Of a DNA stretch of 64,000 nucleotides, positions 34,589 through 47,470 are shown in pieces (the stretch's first letter is position 1; every line of letters begins with the position of its first letter). The stretch comes from Trema orientale. Its lineage: Eukaryota; Streptophyta; Magnoliopsida; Rosales; Cannabaceae. The stretch is taken from positions 37,099-101,098 of the forward strand of contig JXTC01000262.1 of NCBI GenBank assembly GCA_002914845.1, read 5' to 3'. A program made the translations under genes and the position numbers. The notes under the pieces are model-generated. The model worked only from the letters and a program-made list of their open reading frames with translations, made no database searches and had not been told where the DNA came from.

Positions 34589-37500
34589 TAAGAAACTCAG
34601 CAAATGGTAGATCTAGTGCAGTACATAAGGAGTGTTTAAGAAAGAAAAAACAAATGAGGCCTTCTCCTCAGGCCTAAAAACCAAACCGAAATACTTTCAC
34701 CATTACTACTAGACAAGTTACATTTTTTCAAGGAAAAAAACAGCTTCAATGTAGCAAAGAACAACTTACATGTTAACTGATGGTCATCTTTGATATCATC
34801 TGTCACCGGTGCAACAAAAGAATTAGCTAATGCATCATCCATAATTAGAGTCCAAGGCTCTTCCAAACACAAAAGCTGCAAATTTTAAAGGTTGCATTAG
34901 CAGAAAAGAACAGTCAAGGAGAAGGCTGCCAGCATTCTTTGCTTGGAACAATGTAAAAGCCATTAAAAGGTAAAAAGGAGAAAAATGTTTAATACGTTGT
35001 GGACAAGCATGATCAGCAAAAGTTAAAACCCATTAAAAATAGCTAGCCAAACACAAAACAAATTATGCTGGATTTGGACACAGTAGATCATCACTAATTA
35101 TTGACAAAGCATACATCCAGTAAATGGCAAGAGTCGACTATGTATCTACCTGCAGTTGATTGGAAGGCAAGTTTTATCACTTTTCTAATCTTAACTAGAG
35201 CATGCCTTTGTCATCCCTAGGCCCTCAAGTGATATCCAAGTTGGACAGCTAAAACAAAATGTGAGCAGAAGGAATGGCAATTCATGAAACATCCATAACA
35301 TGGGCGTACATTTTTTTCCAACTCCAAGTCCAATAAATCGCCATATGTTTACAAAAGAAATCTTCAAAGTATATTCATGGTCACAAACTATAGAAGCTTA
35401 AAACCAACATTTAACACATCCGGTTTTTTCAAGGGTTTCATTGGGAAAGCAGTCAGGTTTTACCTTGTTTAGCCTTGTCTTGAAGTCTAGCCACTTGCTT
35501 CTTTTATATTCATCAAGACTATCTCCAAAAGTAAATCCATGCACTCTCTCAAGACCTGCAAATGATATCATTACAAACAAATATCCATGATCTAAAGGGT
35601 GCTAAACAATATAATTAATAACAAAAAAAAAGGACTTTTCAGTTCCAAGTACATTCTCAAAACTTAGAAATCAAAATTCGTGTCATAGTAGCTAGTAAAT
35701 TTGTCAAGATCGCATAATTGACTGACACTCTTAACCCGTACGTTGTCCGACGTAAATATCAGAAAACACTTTCCTTTTACTCAAAATGTAACATGCTCAG
35801 ATCAGTTTACTATTTTTCTGGAAATTCTGCTTTTCTTTGGGAAATTTAGAAAGGTACATCATAATCCAGCGATGAGGTCCAGTTTTGGGCAACCGGCACA
35901 AACATCGCTCACTCTTTGCAGTCAAGCTAGTTGATGATAATATAACTTGTGCATGGATACAAACACAAGCAGGGAAAACAAAACCAAGTTCAAAAGTCAC
36001 ACTTACTTTCACTAATTTTAGTGATCAAGCCTTCAATAGTAGTAACAATGCCACCCAATGTGCCGCTGGCTAGCTCCAAGTCAAGCTCAGGGATTTTCAC
36101 ACCAGCAGTATCTGACTGATTAGACCACATAAGAGTTTGTCAGACAATGAATGTATACCTTCTTTTTTCATATAAGAAAACAAATACAACAGTTTAAGTG
36201 GATAAGATATCCACCATAAACTAGAGTAAACATCACAAAACCGAATCCCATACTTCAAAAAAAAAGATCAGAAAATAGCAGACTCTCAAAATCAGAAACG
36301 TCATGCAACCAAATAGCTGATCACAATCTATCCAATTAATCCCAAACCGACTGTATTGAGTCTGCAACATGTTTGAAAATCCTTTTATTTCAAACATATT
36401 GCCCAGCATGTTTCAACAACTGCCACTTTCCATAACTTTCTACATCCTTTTCAAATGAGAGTTAAACAGCTAAAAATTTAGAGGAGGCAACTACCATAAT
36501 TCTACAGGCCCCAACTTGCTTACTATGTACCCATGACCTGACTGTTGACATAGCTGATAGCAATGCTAAATAATTGCCATGATGAGGCATCCTAGCCATC
36601 CATTAGGATGGGTCTCAAAGTGGAGCCCACCACAATGGATAGTGGAGATGTGTCAATTGGGATGTGACACCAAACGTCATTAGCCACACAAAAAAGATCA
36701 GCTAATCTTACTGTATTTTCTCCACCATAACAGTCAAGTGATTTAGCATAGGTGAAAAGAAAGATCTAGACAACATACCTATAAACTCTCAAACTTAGGC
36801 GTACTCTAGAAACATTCAAAATTTTCAGTCGCAGAAGAAATACAGGATGTATTTTTGAGTAGAGCAAACAAAAAGCCAAAGAGAATGAAAACAGACGGAT
36901 AAATTCAAAACATAAAATATTAAATATACATTTCAAGGAATAAGCTCAAGAAAATCAAGGCCAGGGAAGATCCTCCAGATCTAGAAGAGAAATGGTTCAC
37001 ATCAGACACACCTATTAAATCAGTGATATCCAAATTACACGAATAGCAAGGTAACAGACCTTTATTACATCATGGCTAAGATCTTTAGTATTCTTCACTC
37101 TGAGACTTATTCTTTTCCCCTTTTCAGGAATTCTTCCACCAGGTTTGAGCTGGCACAAAGGAAAAAAAAAAGACCAAGAATTAGGATAAAATAATTGGAG
37201 AACGTTAAAAAAAGCTAGCTCTTACTCATTAGACGTAAGGGTAAACGGAAAATAAAAAATAAAAACCATTAGTCAAACAAATAGGCAACTGCAAGGGAAA
37301 GAATTTTAATTATACAAACCTCAGAATTGCGGTAACCGCATGAATCACAGGTGGAAGCCATGACGATTACTTCTTGAAAGTATGGAATATCTGTTTATTG
37401 TTAAGCTAAATGTCTTAACAAAGTCCGACAACACAATTGAATAGTATTTGCACAGGCCAAAGTTCATATCATGAATTTGGCAGTCATTTTAGATGCAATT

Positions 37501-40500
37501 AACTGGATCTTATGAAACAGTTAAATGCCATAATGCACTGATATTGTTCATATTAACAATTTGAAACCAATTGTCTACCGTATCATTAAGGGACAAAATT
37601 ATTTTCAGGTTTATAACCAAATTATATTGCTGTAATAAAAGTGTATATATCAACTACCAAGGGAGTAACATATTCCTGAACTAATAGTGTGATTAACACG
37701 AAATGTACTGATTTCCATCCATTTCAAGAGCAGTCATTTTCACTATGGAGGCTCTTCTTTCTGAAAAAATTTGCTTTTATTTCACCTTTAAGCATGCCAA
37801 CAATGTTAGGCTGCACTCTATCAGCCGTAGCACAAATACACAACCCTATAACCTGGCTCCTTTTTCCTCAGTTCAATGTGACATGAAATTCTCTCCCTAG
37901 AAAGTAACAAGTGTGTCATCAAACCTAAAGAAATATAAGTAAAGCTCTCCCCAGGAATGAAACTGGTTTCCAAAGCATCTGATATGACCTTTAAGCAGGT
38001 GTAGAAGAGAGTAATTAAACAAACTAGTAAAGAAGGTAACTTCACTAGTTGACTAACTAACCAAGAAGGCAAAGCTTGCATATGTTTAGCTCCATGCAGA
38101 ACATCATAAAAAAAGGCTTGACAATGGTAATAATAGAAAGAAAGGATCCTTGTGACAAACATCCGAGTCTCGCACCTTGCAGCACAACCTCCACATGTTG
38201 ATGGGAAAGTCATTACCTGTCATGTAAAAGGCAGGTAGCGGGTAGTAAGCTAATAATACTATATGGAAGAAACCTTATATGCTGATTGTTAAATCAAAGA
38301 CTTAACAAGCTCTACCTCTTCTGGTGAAGTGTATTGAAACAAAGCTTCAGCAATTTCAGCACTGTTACTCTGTGCAATGGCCCGATGACCAGCTGCTGCT
38401 CCAACTGATCCATGTGCTTCCCTATGCACTTGATCAGAACCACCATTTGGTTCTGTTGATGCTCCATCACGATTATCTCCTATTTGTGATGGGTCAACAA
38501 GATATCCTAACAATGCTTGCTGCTCTGGAGTGCACTCATATAACCTGATACTCAATGATGGATCATGTGATGGAGCAAACCTGCTCACATAATATTATAA
38601 CCATATCACAAAATGCTCAAAACAAAAGCATAATATACAATATTAATATATTTATAAAAAAAAATTCAGAAAAGAAGACCAGAACCAAGTCTAACTTCCA
38701 TCAAAGGAAATCACAAGCACCCCCCCCCCTCTTCTCTCTCTCTCTCTCTTTTCTCTTTTCCTCTTCCAAATAATATATACGTGTATACATCAGCTTGCGC
38801 TACACTAGTACCTCAAGAATGGGGAAAAGAGAGGGGTTTGGTGACCACTCATTTATATGACACCAATAACATTAATTCGACCAATAACAAAAAGATATAA
38901 TTTCTTCTCTCATAACTTGTCTGTACTAATGATTACAAAAAATAGAAACAGCAGGTTCCATGAGAAGCTAAAGTGTCTTTCTCTGCTACCATCCTTACGG
39001 GTTCTCGATAAAGCTGTTGCCAGCAGGATCATCTAGAATAAAAGTGAAGGGTGAAACTCCGGTTGCACAGGCTTTTAACTTGAGCAAAAACTGATCTATT
39101 GCTTCAGCAGTTTGAGGATCTGCCTTCTGTGGAGTCAATACAACAAAATTAATGGCAAATCATGAAAATAATAAAAATAAAAAAATAAGAGAAAAGAGAG
39201 ATGATAAGCTTAAAAAGAAACCTTGCGTTCCACTTGAAGAGCTTCCAGTTTATCTATTGCTCGTACCAATATCCCTTCCACCTGGTTAAGTAAAGGTATT
39301 AAACATCGAGAAGGTGATACATACTAATTGAAATATACGTACATTGCGAGAAAATGCAACAATGAGAGAAGAAACCTAATTAAAAGAAATTCCAGTTAGC
39401 GTCCTATCACCTCATCAACTGCTAATATATTAGTCATTTTGTATTTAGTTCTAACCATAATATACAGGTTTCCATATTTATAGGAAAGATAGCATCGACT
39501 TGTATACGAAACTATGGACATGGACAGATAGAAATAATAGATTTCCATATTCATTAAAGTATCTCCATCATAGATTAATGACTAATAAAAAAAATAATCA
39601 CAACCACCAACATATCTGCAAGTAACAGGCCATATTCATTCGGATCAAGATATCTGAAATATGGACAGATGCAGATAAGATGAACAAGATTATTTTAAAA
39701 GAATGGTGCACAAGATTTAATACTTCTATCTTATTGGTGTTAGATCATGATTTTTTTCAATCATGTGTTATATCTTTTCTTTTACAGATTATTTTAAAAG
39801 TTCGAAGTTTTCATTTTCCTCCAACAATTTATAGGAACAAGCAATGAGTTTCTTCAAAAGTTAATTAAATAAAGAATGGTCACTGCACAACACTATTATT
39901 TATTGTCCTCACACTCCAAAATATAGAATCATAATTTAACCCATTTATGGGAAACTACAAGGCAAACTATAAAGGCTTAAGTATAACATACATTAAAGTA
40001 GCAGGTAATAATCATCTAAAAAGTAGCCACTTCAAACACCACTAGAAAGGATAAAAATAAACCAGATCGTGGTTTAAATAAGGTACCGTTGACAAACTCC
40101 CTCGCTGAGCCTCTGGAGGAATCTCAAAATCCAACTCAGGAATCTGCATTTTAAGCCCAACTTAAAAAGTATATACAATGAAGTTTATAATAGAATGTCT
40201 AGAAATTACTTAGACACTGAAAATAACAAATAAGAATAGAAAAGGAGAGTAATAATTGACCAAATACTTCAATCACATCAAGGTTAAGGCGTTAGAAATC
40301 ACTGACAAAATAGCAGTAACACAAGCACAAACAAGAGCAGGGTATAGAAAAGACCAGTATTCATTGGAACCAAAAACTATCTTATGCTATCCTACAATGC
40401 TTAGAAAATGAAAAGTCTTCTTTTCTGTACATTTTGTATGACTTATTAAAGAAAGCTAGTTACCCCATCAGATTCTCAAACTTCCCAGGAGAAAATCCCC

Positions 40501-42175
40501 GAAGAATGGGAAAGAAATGTTTTAGGAATTAGTACTAGTAGGCTAGTAGCTCATGTACCAACCAACTCACGTTTCAATCCCAAACCACAACTAGGAAGAA
40601 ACACATTGTGCTATGTTTGCCATTGTATTTATGTAGATAGGCCTAGATTAATCAAATAGTTCATACAAACTAATAACCAGTTGGGACTTATCCATCGATG
40701 TCAGACTTACCTGTAGGCACCCAAGTAGCTTATGCATATGCCAGAAGCGTGACTATTTCCCATCCGCCTACCACCAGGTAACTTAAAACCAGCAATAGTA
40801 AACTCCAATCACTGATGTTCAATTTTATTGTATTTTGTTCTCCATTAAACAAGACATTCAGTTAAAAACAAGACAAAAGATGCCAACATATTAACATCCA
40901 TTCTATCTGAAAAGTTACTGCTTCAAACCAGGGTTGCAATTGGATAAGCAAATTAGCATGCTCATGCTGTTCATATAATGAGAGACAACAAAGATTATCA
41001 GCCCCTTTGTTTCTTACCAAAATAACAAGGGGGGGATAAAGAACATTTTATTGTTGTCAACAAAACATTACAATGTTAACATGTTAGGAAAATAAAAAAT
41101 TTTAAATGGCAAACAATTGTATTTTACAAGAAGGGCATATCAAAATTTTTTACGAATTTAAAGTTCAAAGTAAAACCTAATCATTTGTACCTTAATAGTT
41201 GCTGATTCAGATTTCACCACTTGTCTGTTAAGCATCTGTGTAAAAGAAACAAACAAAAAAAAAAAAACAAAAACACTTATCTCCATTAGAACCATGTTAA
41301 GAGGTTCTGTTCATTTAACTTACCAGAAGCTAAAACATCGTTAAAGCAAGAAATATTCAGTTTTAAACCACCCATTATATTCAAACCAAAACCTCAACGT
41401 CCGGAACAAAATTCATCAAGAAGTAATAAATCAATCGAAACAAATTAGATAGATAAGTCAACAATCATGACTCCATAAGAAAACTAACATTTTCATGAAT
41501 AATCAAAAGGGCATCACAAATCAAAACAATGTACACGAAAAATTGATATTATTTCAACAACAAAACATTATACTAAATTGACACAACCTTGAGGTCACCT
41601 GCTGGGACCTCCAAACAGTAGCAACATCCCTTGGGTTGAATCTCACCAGCAAACTGAACTTCATTGTTCCTACAAGAACAAAAGCAAAAGCCCATGGCCC
41701 AAATGAAAAAAATATGTAAAAAGACATACCCACTTCCCCATTTTCTATAACAACATTCTCTCCATTAAGTTCTTTTACCTCTCCCCCACAATGTGGACAA
41801 TCAAAGGCAGATAACAAAATCTGCAAGAAAACCCAAAACCACTTTAAATATTTATAGTTTACATCCATATATATATTAAGAAGGAAAACAAAAAAACCAA
41901 TATCCAGTACCTTTCTGAAATAGGGAATCAGAGTCAACAAAAACCTGGTTATGCCCTGCTCAGGAAACCCAAAAAAAAAAAAAAAAAGAAAGAAAAAACC
42001 TTGAGAATCAAATTTCAGGGGGCGAAAAAATGATTGATTTAGAGAGAGGGGTTACATTCTGGCCACAACGCATGCAGAGGCTTTCAACTTGGTAAAGAGG
42101 AAGGTCAGAGTCGTCAGCGGAGACAGCTTCGACCACAGACCTAACGTCCACTATTTGATCTTTAGCGTCGTCCAT
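34409..42175 (-). pseudogene. ZPR1: ZPR1 zinc-finger protein, copy B (probably inactive)
   Basis: Second ZPR1 gene, with all 16 exons on the minus strand: 42056-42175, 41911-41955, 41779-41820, 41588-41669, 41191-41235, 40087-40143, 39222-39281, 38999-39126, 38316-38580, 38150-38216, 37320-37390, 37060-37149, 36007-36115, 35464-35555, 34770-34875, 34409-34533. Exon 2 (GITRFLLTLIPYFRK) is present. Exon 3 is 42 bases instead of 41 because a run of four G on the coding strand has become five, so the frame shifts right after CPHCG and meets a stop at the start of exon 4. The donor after exon 10 (38149-38148) is GG instead of GT. Elsewhere the copy B exons keep the family sequence better than copy A ([29 protein letters not shown]). 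The single-base insertion lies in a homopolymer and could be a sequencing error; two independent lesions still favour an inactive copy. Confidence 0.8.
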
Positions 42176-43034
42176 GGCTTTTGGGGTTAGTCTGAGAAAG
42201 AAATAAAGGTGGAAGAGAAAAGAGAGTCGGGGTTAGTGTGGCGTCTATGTACCAAGTAAGGTATCTGGCCCTCACCGCCTCCTTGGAGCTTATATCCATT
42301 CCCTACTTTAGGTTAGAGAAGAGGCTAGAAGTTTCAACCCCAAAACAAAACTAAGTATTTACAAATAAAAATGCACACAAAGAAAAAGAAGATTTTTTTT
42401 TTCCTTAAAAGAATATAAAATAAATTTGTTTTTTGCCTTTCCTGTTTGAGAAGTCTCGAGGTTACTACTGTATTCGGTTGCTCTTTCTAGTTTCTACAAC
42501 ACGTCATATAATGGTTGATCATAATGGAAATTTGGCACCTCCTGATGACATATTAGGCAGATTGAACCTAAACCAAGCTAAGAAAGCATTTTAACTATGT
42601 TAGGACCAAAAACCATCTCTAATCTCTAATGCAATTGTTACGTATATATTGTTATGCTTAACATAAAAAATAGCAAAATGCACAAAATCTAAACTTTTTA
42701 CTCCAATGCATAGTGTAATTTTGAAATTTTAATAACTATTAAGTTAATTATGTAATTGGTTGGTATTAAAGAAGTGTATTGATTAAGTGTTGAAAAGTAT
42801 TATAAGTAAATGATATGAAATATTTTCAATATTACTAAAATGACACTTTTGTAATCAAAACTTAAAGTGGTAATAAATGCACATTTGGCACTACGGTATA
42901 CTTCACGTTGCATTTTTTTTTCGGAATACTTGATGTTACATTTAACAATAAGGGTAGCATATGTTAAATTTAGCACAATAATAGCATTACATTGGATGAG
43001 GAGATTTTGTGCTATATGCTAAATTATGGTATTA
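42176..43034. other. Upstream flank of ZPR1 copy B
   Basis: 5' UTR, promoter region and AT-rich intergenic DNA collinear with 12609-13492. No gene seen. Confidence 0.5.
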
Positions 43035-43390
43035 GCACTAGTTAATTGTCAAAAAAAAAAATACTAAACTATGAGTTCTCTGTAATTTTCTATAATTTAA
43101 ACCTTATGTTTTGAAATCTGTAAAATTATACCTCCATATTTTAGATTTCTGTAAATGTGTACCCTCCTTTTCTGAAATGACCAATTTACCCTTATTAAAC
43201 ATAGAATCTGAAATGAAATTAAGTTATTAATGTTACCAAACACTCAAATCTTATCAAAAATACCACAAAACAAATAAATAAATAAATAAATAATAAAAAA
43301 ACTGAAAAAACAAATTAAGGAAAAAAAAGATTTCCTAAACAAAATCAAAATTAATTTTAAATTTCCTTTTTATTAAAAGATAAGATTTCT
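43035..43390. mobile_element. Left remnant of an inverted-repeat transposon
   Basis: Matches the left part of the element at 13493-15018, including the CTAAACTATGAG end. The remainder and the right end are missing and replaced by 43398-43708. Confidence 0.5.
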
Positions 43391-43397
43391 TATGGAA

Positions 43398-43479
43398 AAC
43401 TAACCCTCTGAAAACGATAACCACATATTTGATGTCTAATATAAAACAAACATTAAATTTCGTTTTCAGAGGGTTAGTT
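43398..43479. repeat. Perfect 19-base inverted repeat (hairpin)
   Basis: AACTAACCCTCTGAAAACG at 43398-43416 is exactly inverted at 43461-43479 around a 44-base loop. It is absent from copy A and sits where copy B departs from the older transposon. It may be a small MITE or the scar of a rearrangement. Confidence 0.7.
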
Positions 43480-44592
43480 TTGTTAATTGAAAATCCTATT
43501 ACTTATTTATCAAATTTGTAAGTTGAAGTTTTTAAATTGAACATATTTTTCGATGGAATGTTACTAAACTTATATATTCATCTAATGGTGAGTGTTGATG
43601 AGTGTTGGCTATTAAGTTGACAATGATTATATCAAAGTGCAATTCATTTAGGTTGTTTGGAAATTTAAATCTCATCTTATATCAGAAAATATAGTCCATT
43701 AATATTCATGCATTGAAATATAATTTTATATTATCTAAGTTGAATTTAAATTTTATTATTTATTTATTAAGTTTCTTTAAGTTTAAGTTAAATTAAATAT
43801 TTCGCTGTTTATTTTATCCATATTGTTATTTATGCAGAATAAATCAAGTAGGCGATGTGGCTTGATCAGTGATCTCGTGCCTAAAAATGATATTATAATT
43901 ACATAATTCTAAGTAAGAAGACAAGTCTCTGTAATCTCAAACTTAAGGATTGTTACACACATCAAATACGCAATTTCTCATGTAAATTGCACCTAGAGTA
44001 ATAATACATATTTTTCTTGAAATTCATAATATAATATCATTCTACAATATCATGCTCATAAGGTTAATTTGATAAGATTTAAAAGCACATTCTTTCTTAG
44101 ATCAATAAAAGCATAGTAAACAAATTATAGTATGATACAACAGAAGCATAGATTTTCAGCAATTGGAATAAAATCCTAACAAAGGAGTAAACAAATTTTA
44201 TTCAAATATTTACTATTGGGACAAATTTTAGCTCTAGATTTAGAATGGGCGTACTTCTATTTCTTTTTAATGGGATTTCATTTGTTGTATTTTTGTTCCC
44301 CAAAACAAATAGGAAAGAAGAAAACCCATTTCCTCCAATCGTACGGTTCTTACCATGGAATCTTTGAAACAATAATAACCTATATATATCTATACAATAT
44401 GACATGAGTCGTTAGCTACTCATTCGAAGCGAAAAACATATAGCTATATAAAATTCACTCAAAACAGGGTTTCTATGAGACATGAAATCCATATTACTAG
44501 TTACGATTTAAATATGAATTATGGTCGCAGAAAATAACAAAATAGAGCTAGAGTTTCCATGAGAAATTCAGTTCTTGAAATCGTAGACATGT
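43480..44592. other. Spacer collinear with copy A
   Basis: From about 43708 it matches 15440-16270. It includes the well-conserved block near 43835-43890. No protein-coding gene recognised. Confidence 0.35.
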
Positions 44593-44775
44593 GGGCCCGT
44601 TTGGGATAACTTTTACTTCCTGAAGTAAAAGCTCTGGAAGATCTTCCTGGAAAAGCTAGTAGGTCCATGCTTCATTAAAAAGATCTTCTAATTAAAAAAA
44701 GATCTTCTGACAATTCATCCAAACACCCCTAAAAGTAACTTTTGGGCTCTAAAAGATCTTTAGAAGCTATGCCAT
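44593..44775. mobile_element. Small MITE-like insertion in copy B
   Basis: About 180 bases starting GGGCCCGTTTGGGATAAC, the kind of end common in plant hAT-related MITEs, with internal mirrored AAGATCTT motifs. It interrupts sequence continuous in copy A near 16270. The right end is not sharply defined. Confidence 0.4.
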
Positions 44776-45179
44776 CACTCAGCCGAGCTCCTACAGACAT
44801 TATATCCACATAACTACTTAAGAGAATTTTTAAGAGACATTCGGTTCTTGAAAAGACATTTAACAAAAACAAAACTACTCAATTAATTAGATTTCAAGAA
44901 GAAAGACAGTTCTAACTTTGGAAAGATGGTCACACAAAAGTTTAACCAAAATACAAGTACTCCTTTAAGAGTTCTATAATCAGATTTCAGCAAACATAAA
45001 TGCACACAATAGTAGGACGAAATTAAACTAAAACCCAAAACCCGAGTTCACAAACCACGGCCAAATCAGGGTTATTAGCCACGAAATTTTGATATTATCG
45101 ATATTGAAAACAATGAAGAATGAAACACAGAGATACATAACTACTCCAAAGAGAGGGAAACTTAGGTACGTAGATCATA

Positions 45180-45850
45180 TATATATATATATATATGAGC
45201 ACCAATCCAGTAGGTATTTTTTTTTTACCTATGCATAGGTATCAATTGGACAAATGAAAAAAAATTTTGCACATTTTTTTATATTAAAAAGTAGGAGAGA
45301 GAAAAAGTATTAATGATGCACGTCTTTTCATGCATATCATTTTAGCCGTTAGATCATTGTTAGATGATGATCCAACGGCTAGAAAAAAAATACCTATACA
45401 TAAGTAAAAAAAAAAAATACCTACCGGATTGGCAACATATATATATATATGGGTTTGGTTTAAATGGTTACAACAATATTTACCCATGGATGGTTACAAT
45501 GGTTTAAGCTGTTAGATCTAATATCCTACGGTGGTGATTAGTTTGGTGATTGGCCAAAAAAATTTAATGCTGACCAAAAAAATTTGGGGATGGCTACGGT
45601 AGGGGCGTCCCTACGTAGGGTCATGCCTTAATTATCGTTGGATGGGAATCTGTGGGGAATAACGGGAATCTGTGGAGAATCTATTTATATACAGATTCCC
45701 ATCTAACGGTGAATAAATAGGGCCCTACGTAGGGGCGCCCCTACGGTAGACGCGCCCAAAAAATTTAATGCTATCACTACTTTTTTAAGTACCCATCCAT
45801 GGTCACAAAAAAATTATAACCTGAGAAGTCTTCCATATATATATATATAT
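45180..45850. mobile_element. Nested MITE cluster in a (TA)n tract
   Basis: Copy A has a simple (TA)n tract here (about 16672-16690). In copy B the tract is split by at least three elements. The first, 45202-45432, has ends CCAATCCAGTAGGTATTTTT and the inverse. The second, about 45466-45820, has mirrored CCATGGATGG ends. The third, 45594-45749, has 27-base ends containing GGGGCGTCCCTACGTAGGG and lies inside the second. None encodes a protein. Confidence 0.7.
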
Positions 45851-46094
45851 ATTAAAAATAAACAACGAGCTAAGATTTCCATCAAACATATAGGACATAA
45901 AACAATGTTATCACTTTCAAATTAGGCTGAGGAGGAAAAATCATTTACTAATATCTAATTTTCCTTTTCTTTCTCGGCTACCAAACAAGTTTATAAAACC
46001 GAAATCAGTGCACAAATCATCAAAATTTACCACAAGAACAAGAAGAATCTATATCTATAAAATATGTGAACATTGAGAATGAGTGATTTGATAC

Positions 46095-46245
46095 CTTGCC
46101 GCCGAGAATATGTGGTCTCCTAGGGTTTCAGGCGGCGACGAAGCTTCTCTGGGAGAAAGTAAGCCGGTTCGAGGACTTGGCTAGGTTTGGTTGTGATCTG
46201 CTGCTGCGTGCCTCACGATGCTCTGAAGAAGTCTTAATCCGGGAA
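46095..46245 (-). other. Possible 5' exon of an unidentified gene, copy B
   Basis: Single-copy counterpart of the island at 16962-17225, with the same donor (GGCGGCAAG then GTATC) on the minus strand. No coding frame or downstream partner recognised. Confidence 0.35.
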
Positions 46246-46310
46246 AGGAATCACGTTCCTTTAATTTTTTTTTTTTTTTTTTTTTTTGAGAAAGGAATCA
46301 CGTTCCTTTA
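46243..46310 (-). mobile_element. Tail-only retroposon with 21-base target duplication
   Basis: A 21-base sequence beginning GAAAGGAATC is repeated exactly at 46243-46263 and 46290-46310, enclosing a T-rich run of about 26 bases. Copy A has a single version near 17235. This is what LINE machinery leaves when only a poly(A) tail is copied, on the minus strand here. Confidence 0.7.
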
Positions 46311-46767
46311 AGTTTTGGCTTATTGGCGTGTTTTGTCCCTGAACTTTTTCCTACTTTGACATTTTGGTCCCTTAGTTAAACAAAATTGGATCAATTTCTT
46401 CCTTGGGTTTACATTAGAGAAAAGACATATGTGCCCCCTCAATTTTCACATTTATCTCACTTTCTTCTATGAACTTTGGAAATGTGCTTCAAAGGGATTA
46501 TTGGAAAACAAATGGTTGTTTCCCCTAAATAATCTTAAGAAAAAAAATAAATAATAAAAAAGAAGATTCATGTTGTTATGACTTATGAGATTAAAAGCTT
46601 TTATCAATCTCTGTTACCTCAATAATAGAGACCAATAATAAGAGAGAAGTTGACTAAAATTTATATGTATAAGAGTACTATTCCTTCCCTTTGATCCAAA
46701 TTTTACGATCAAAACATAAAATCTATTAGTAAAAACATTATGAACTATTAGATTTTTTTTTAGGATG

Positions 46768-46938
46768 ATGCTAGGTATACAAAAATTTTTACTAAATTTT
46801 TAATACTAACACACGTGACATATGAGTTGGTATTATTCAATTGATGTATTAGAACTTACCACAAATAAATTAATCATATTCACCTTGCCAATTCACATGC
46901 CACATATGTTGGTATTAAAATTTTGGTACACCTAGCAT
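46768..46938. mobile_element. MITE in copy B
   Basis: A 171-base element with ends ATGCTAGGTATACAAAAATT and the inverse of ATGCTAGGTGTACCAAAATT, absent from copy A near 19741. Non-coding. Confidence 0.55.
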
Positions 46939-47106
46939 TTTTTTTTAATCAAAATTCCTCAAATATGCATTCTTATTTGAATCTATTTAATTTATATAAG
47001 CATATACTATTAGGAAGTATTTCCAAAACCAAAGACCCCAAAACTACAAGATGTTTCTCTTATCAAATATCTCATATGTAAAAATGCAACTTATGCGAAC
47101 AAAACT

Positions 47107-47470
47107 TCAAAAAGGAAATTGAAGAATAAAAGGAGGTGAGGTTGTGAAGTTAATATCCATTAATATACATAGAGTTAGAGGTTTGATTCTAGGGAATAGG
47201 CAATTATAGATACAATCAGAATAACACTTTCCATATGACCTTTGATGCTCAACTCCAAATTTCTTGCATTGCAAACGACATCGTTTACTGCAGTATTCTA
47301 ACTTGTGATCTTCATGTAGATACATATGCTCTTGCCCATTATAGTTGGGCAGAAAGGCACTAAGGGAAAGTAAACTTAGATTTGAATGTTTGAGTGAAAG
47401 AGGTTGTTGTGGTGGTAGACTGTTTGGCTTGTAAAGAAATTATTACGAATAAAACCATCACAATTTTCAT
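47107..47470 (-). pseudogene. Remnant of a small secreted Cys-rich peptide gene
   Basis: On the minus strand, a hydrophobic signal-like start (MKIVMVLFVIISLQ from 47470) is followed by a segment with two C-x3-C-x3-C clusters about 13 residues apart (47320-47200). That arrangement is seen in small thionin-like plant peptides. It looks broken and is treated as a fossil. Copy A has a solo LTR at this place and no trace of the gene. Similarity to a particular family is inferred from cysteine spacing only. Confidence 0.4.
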
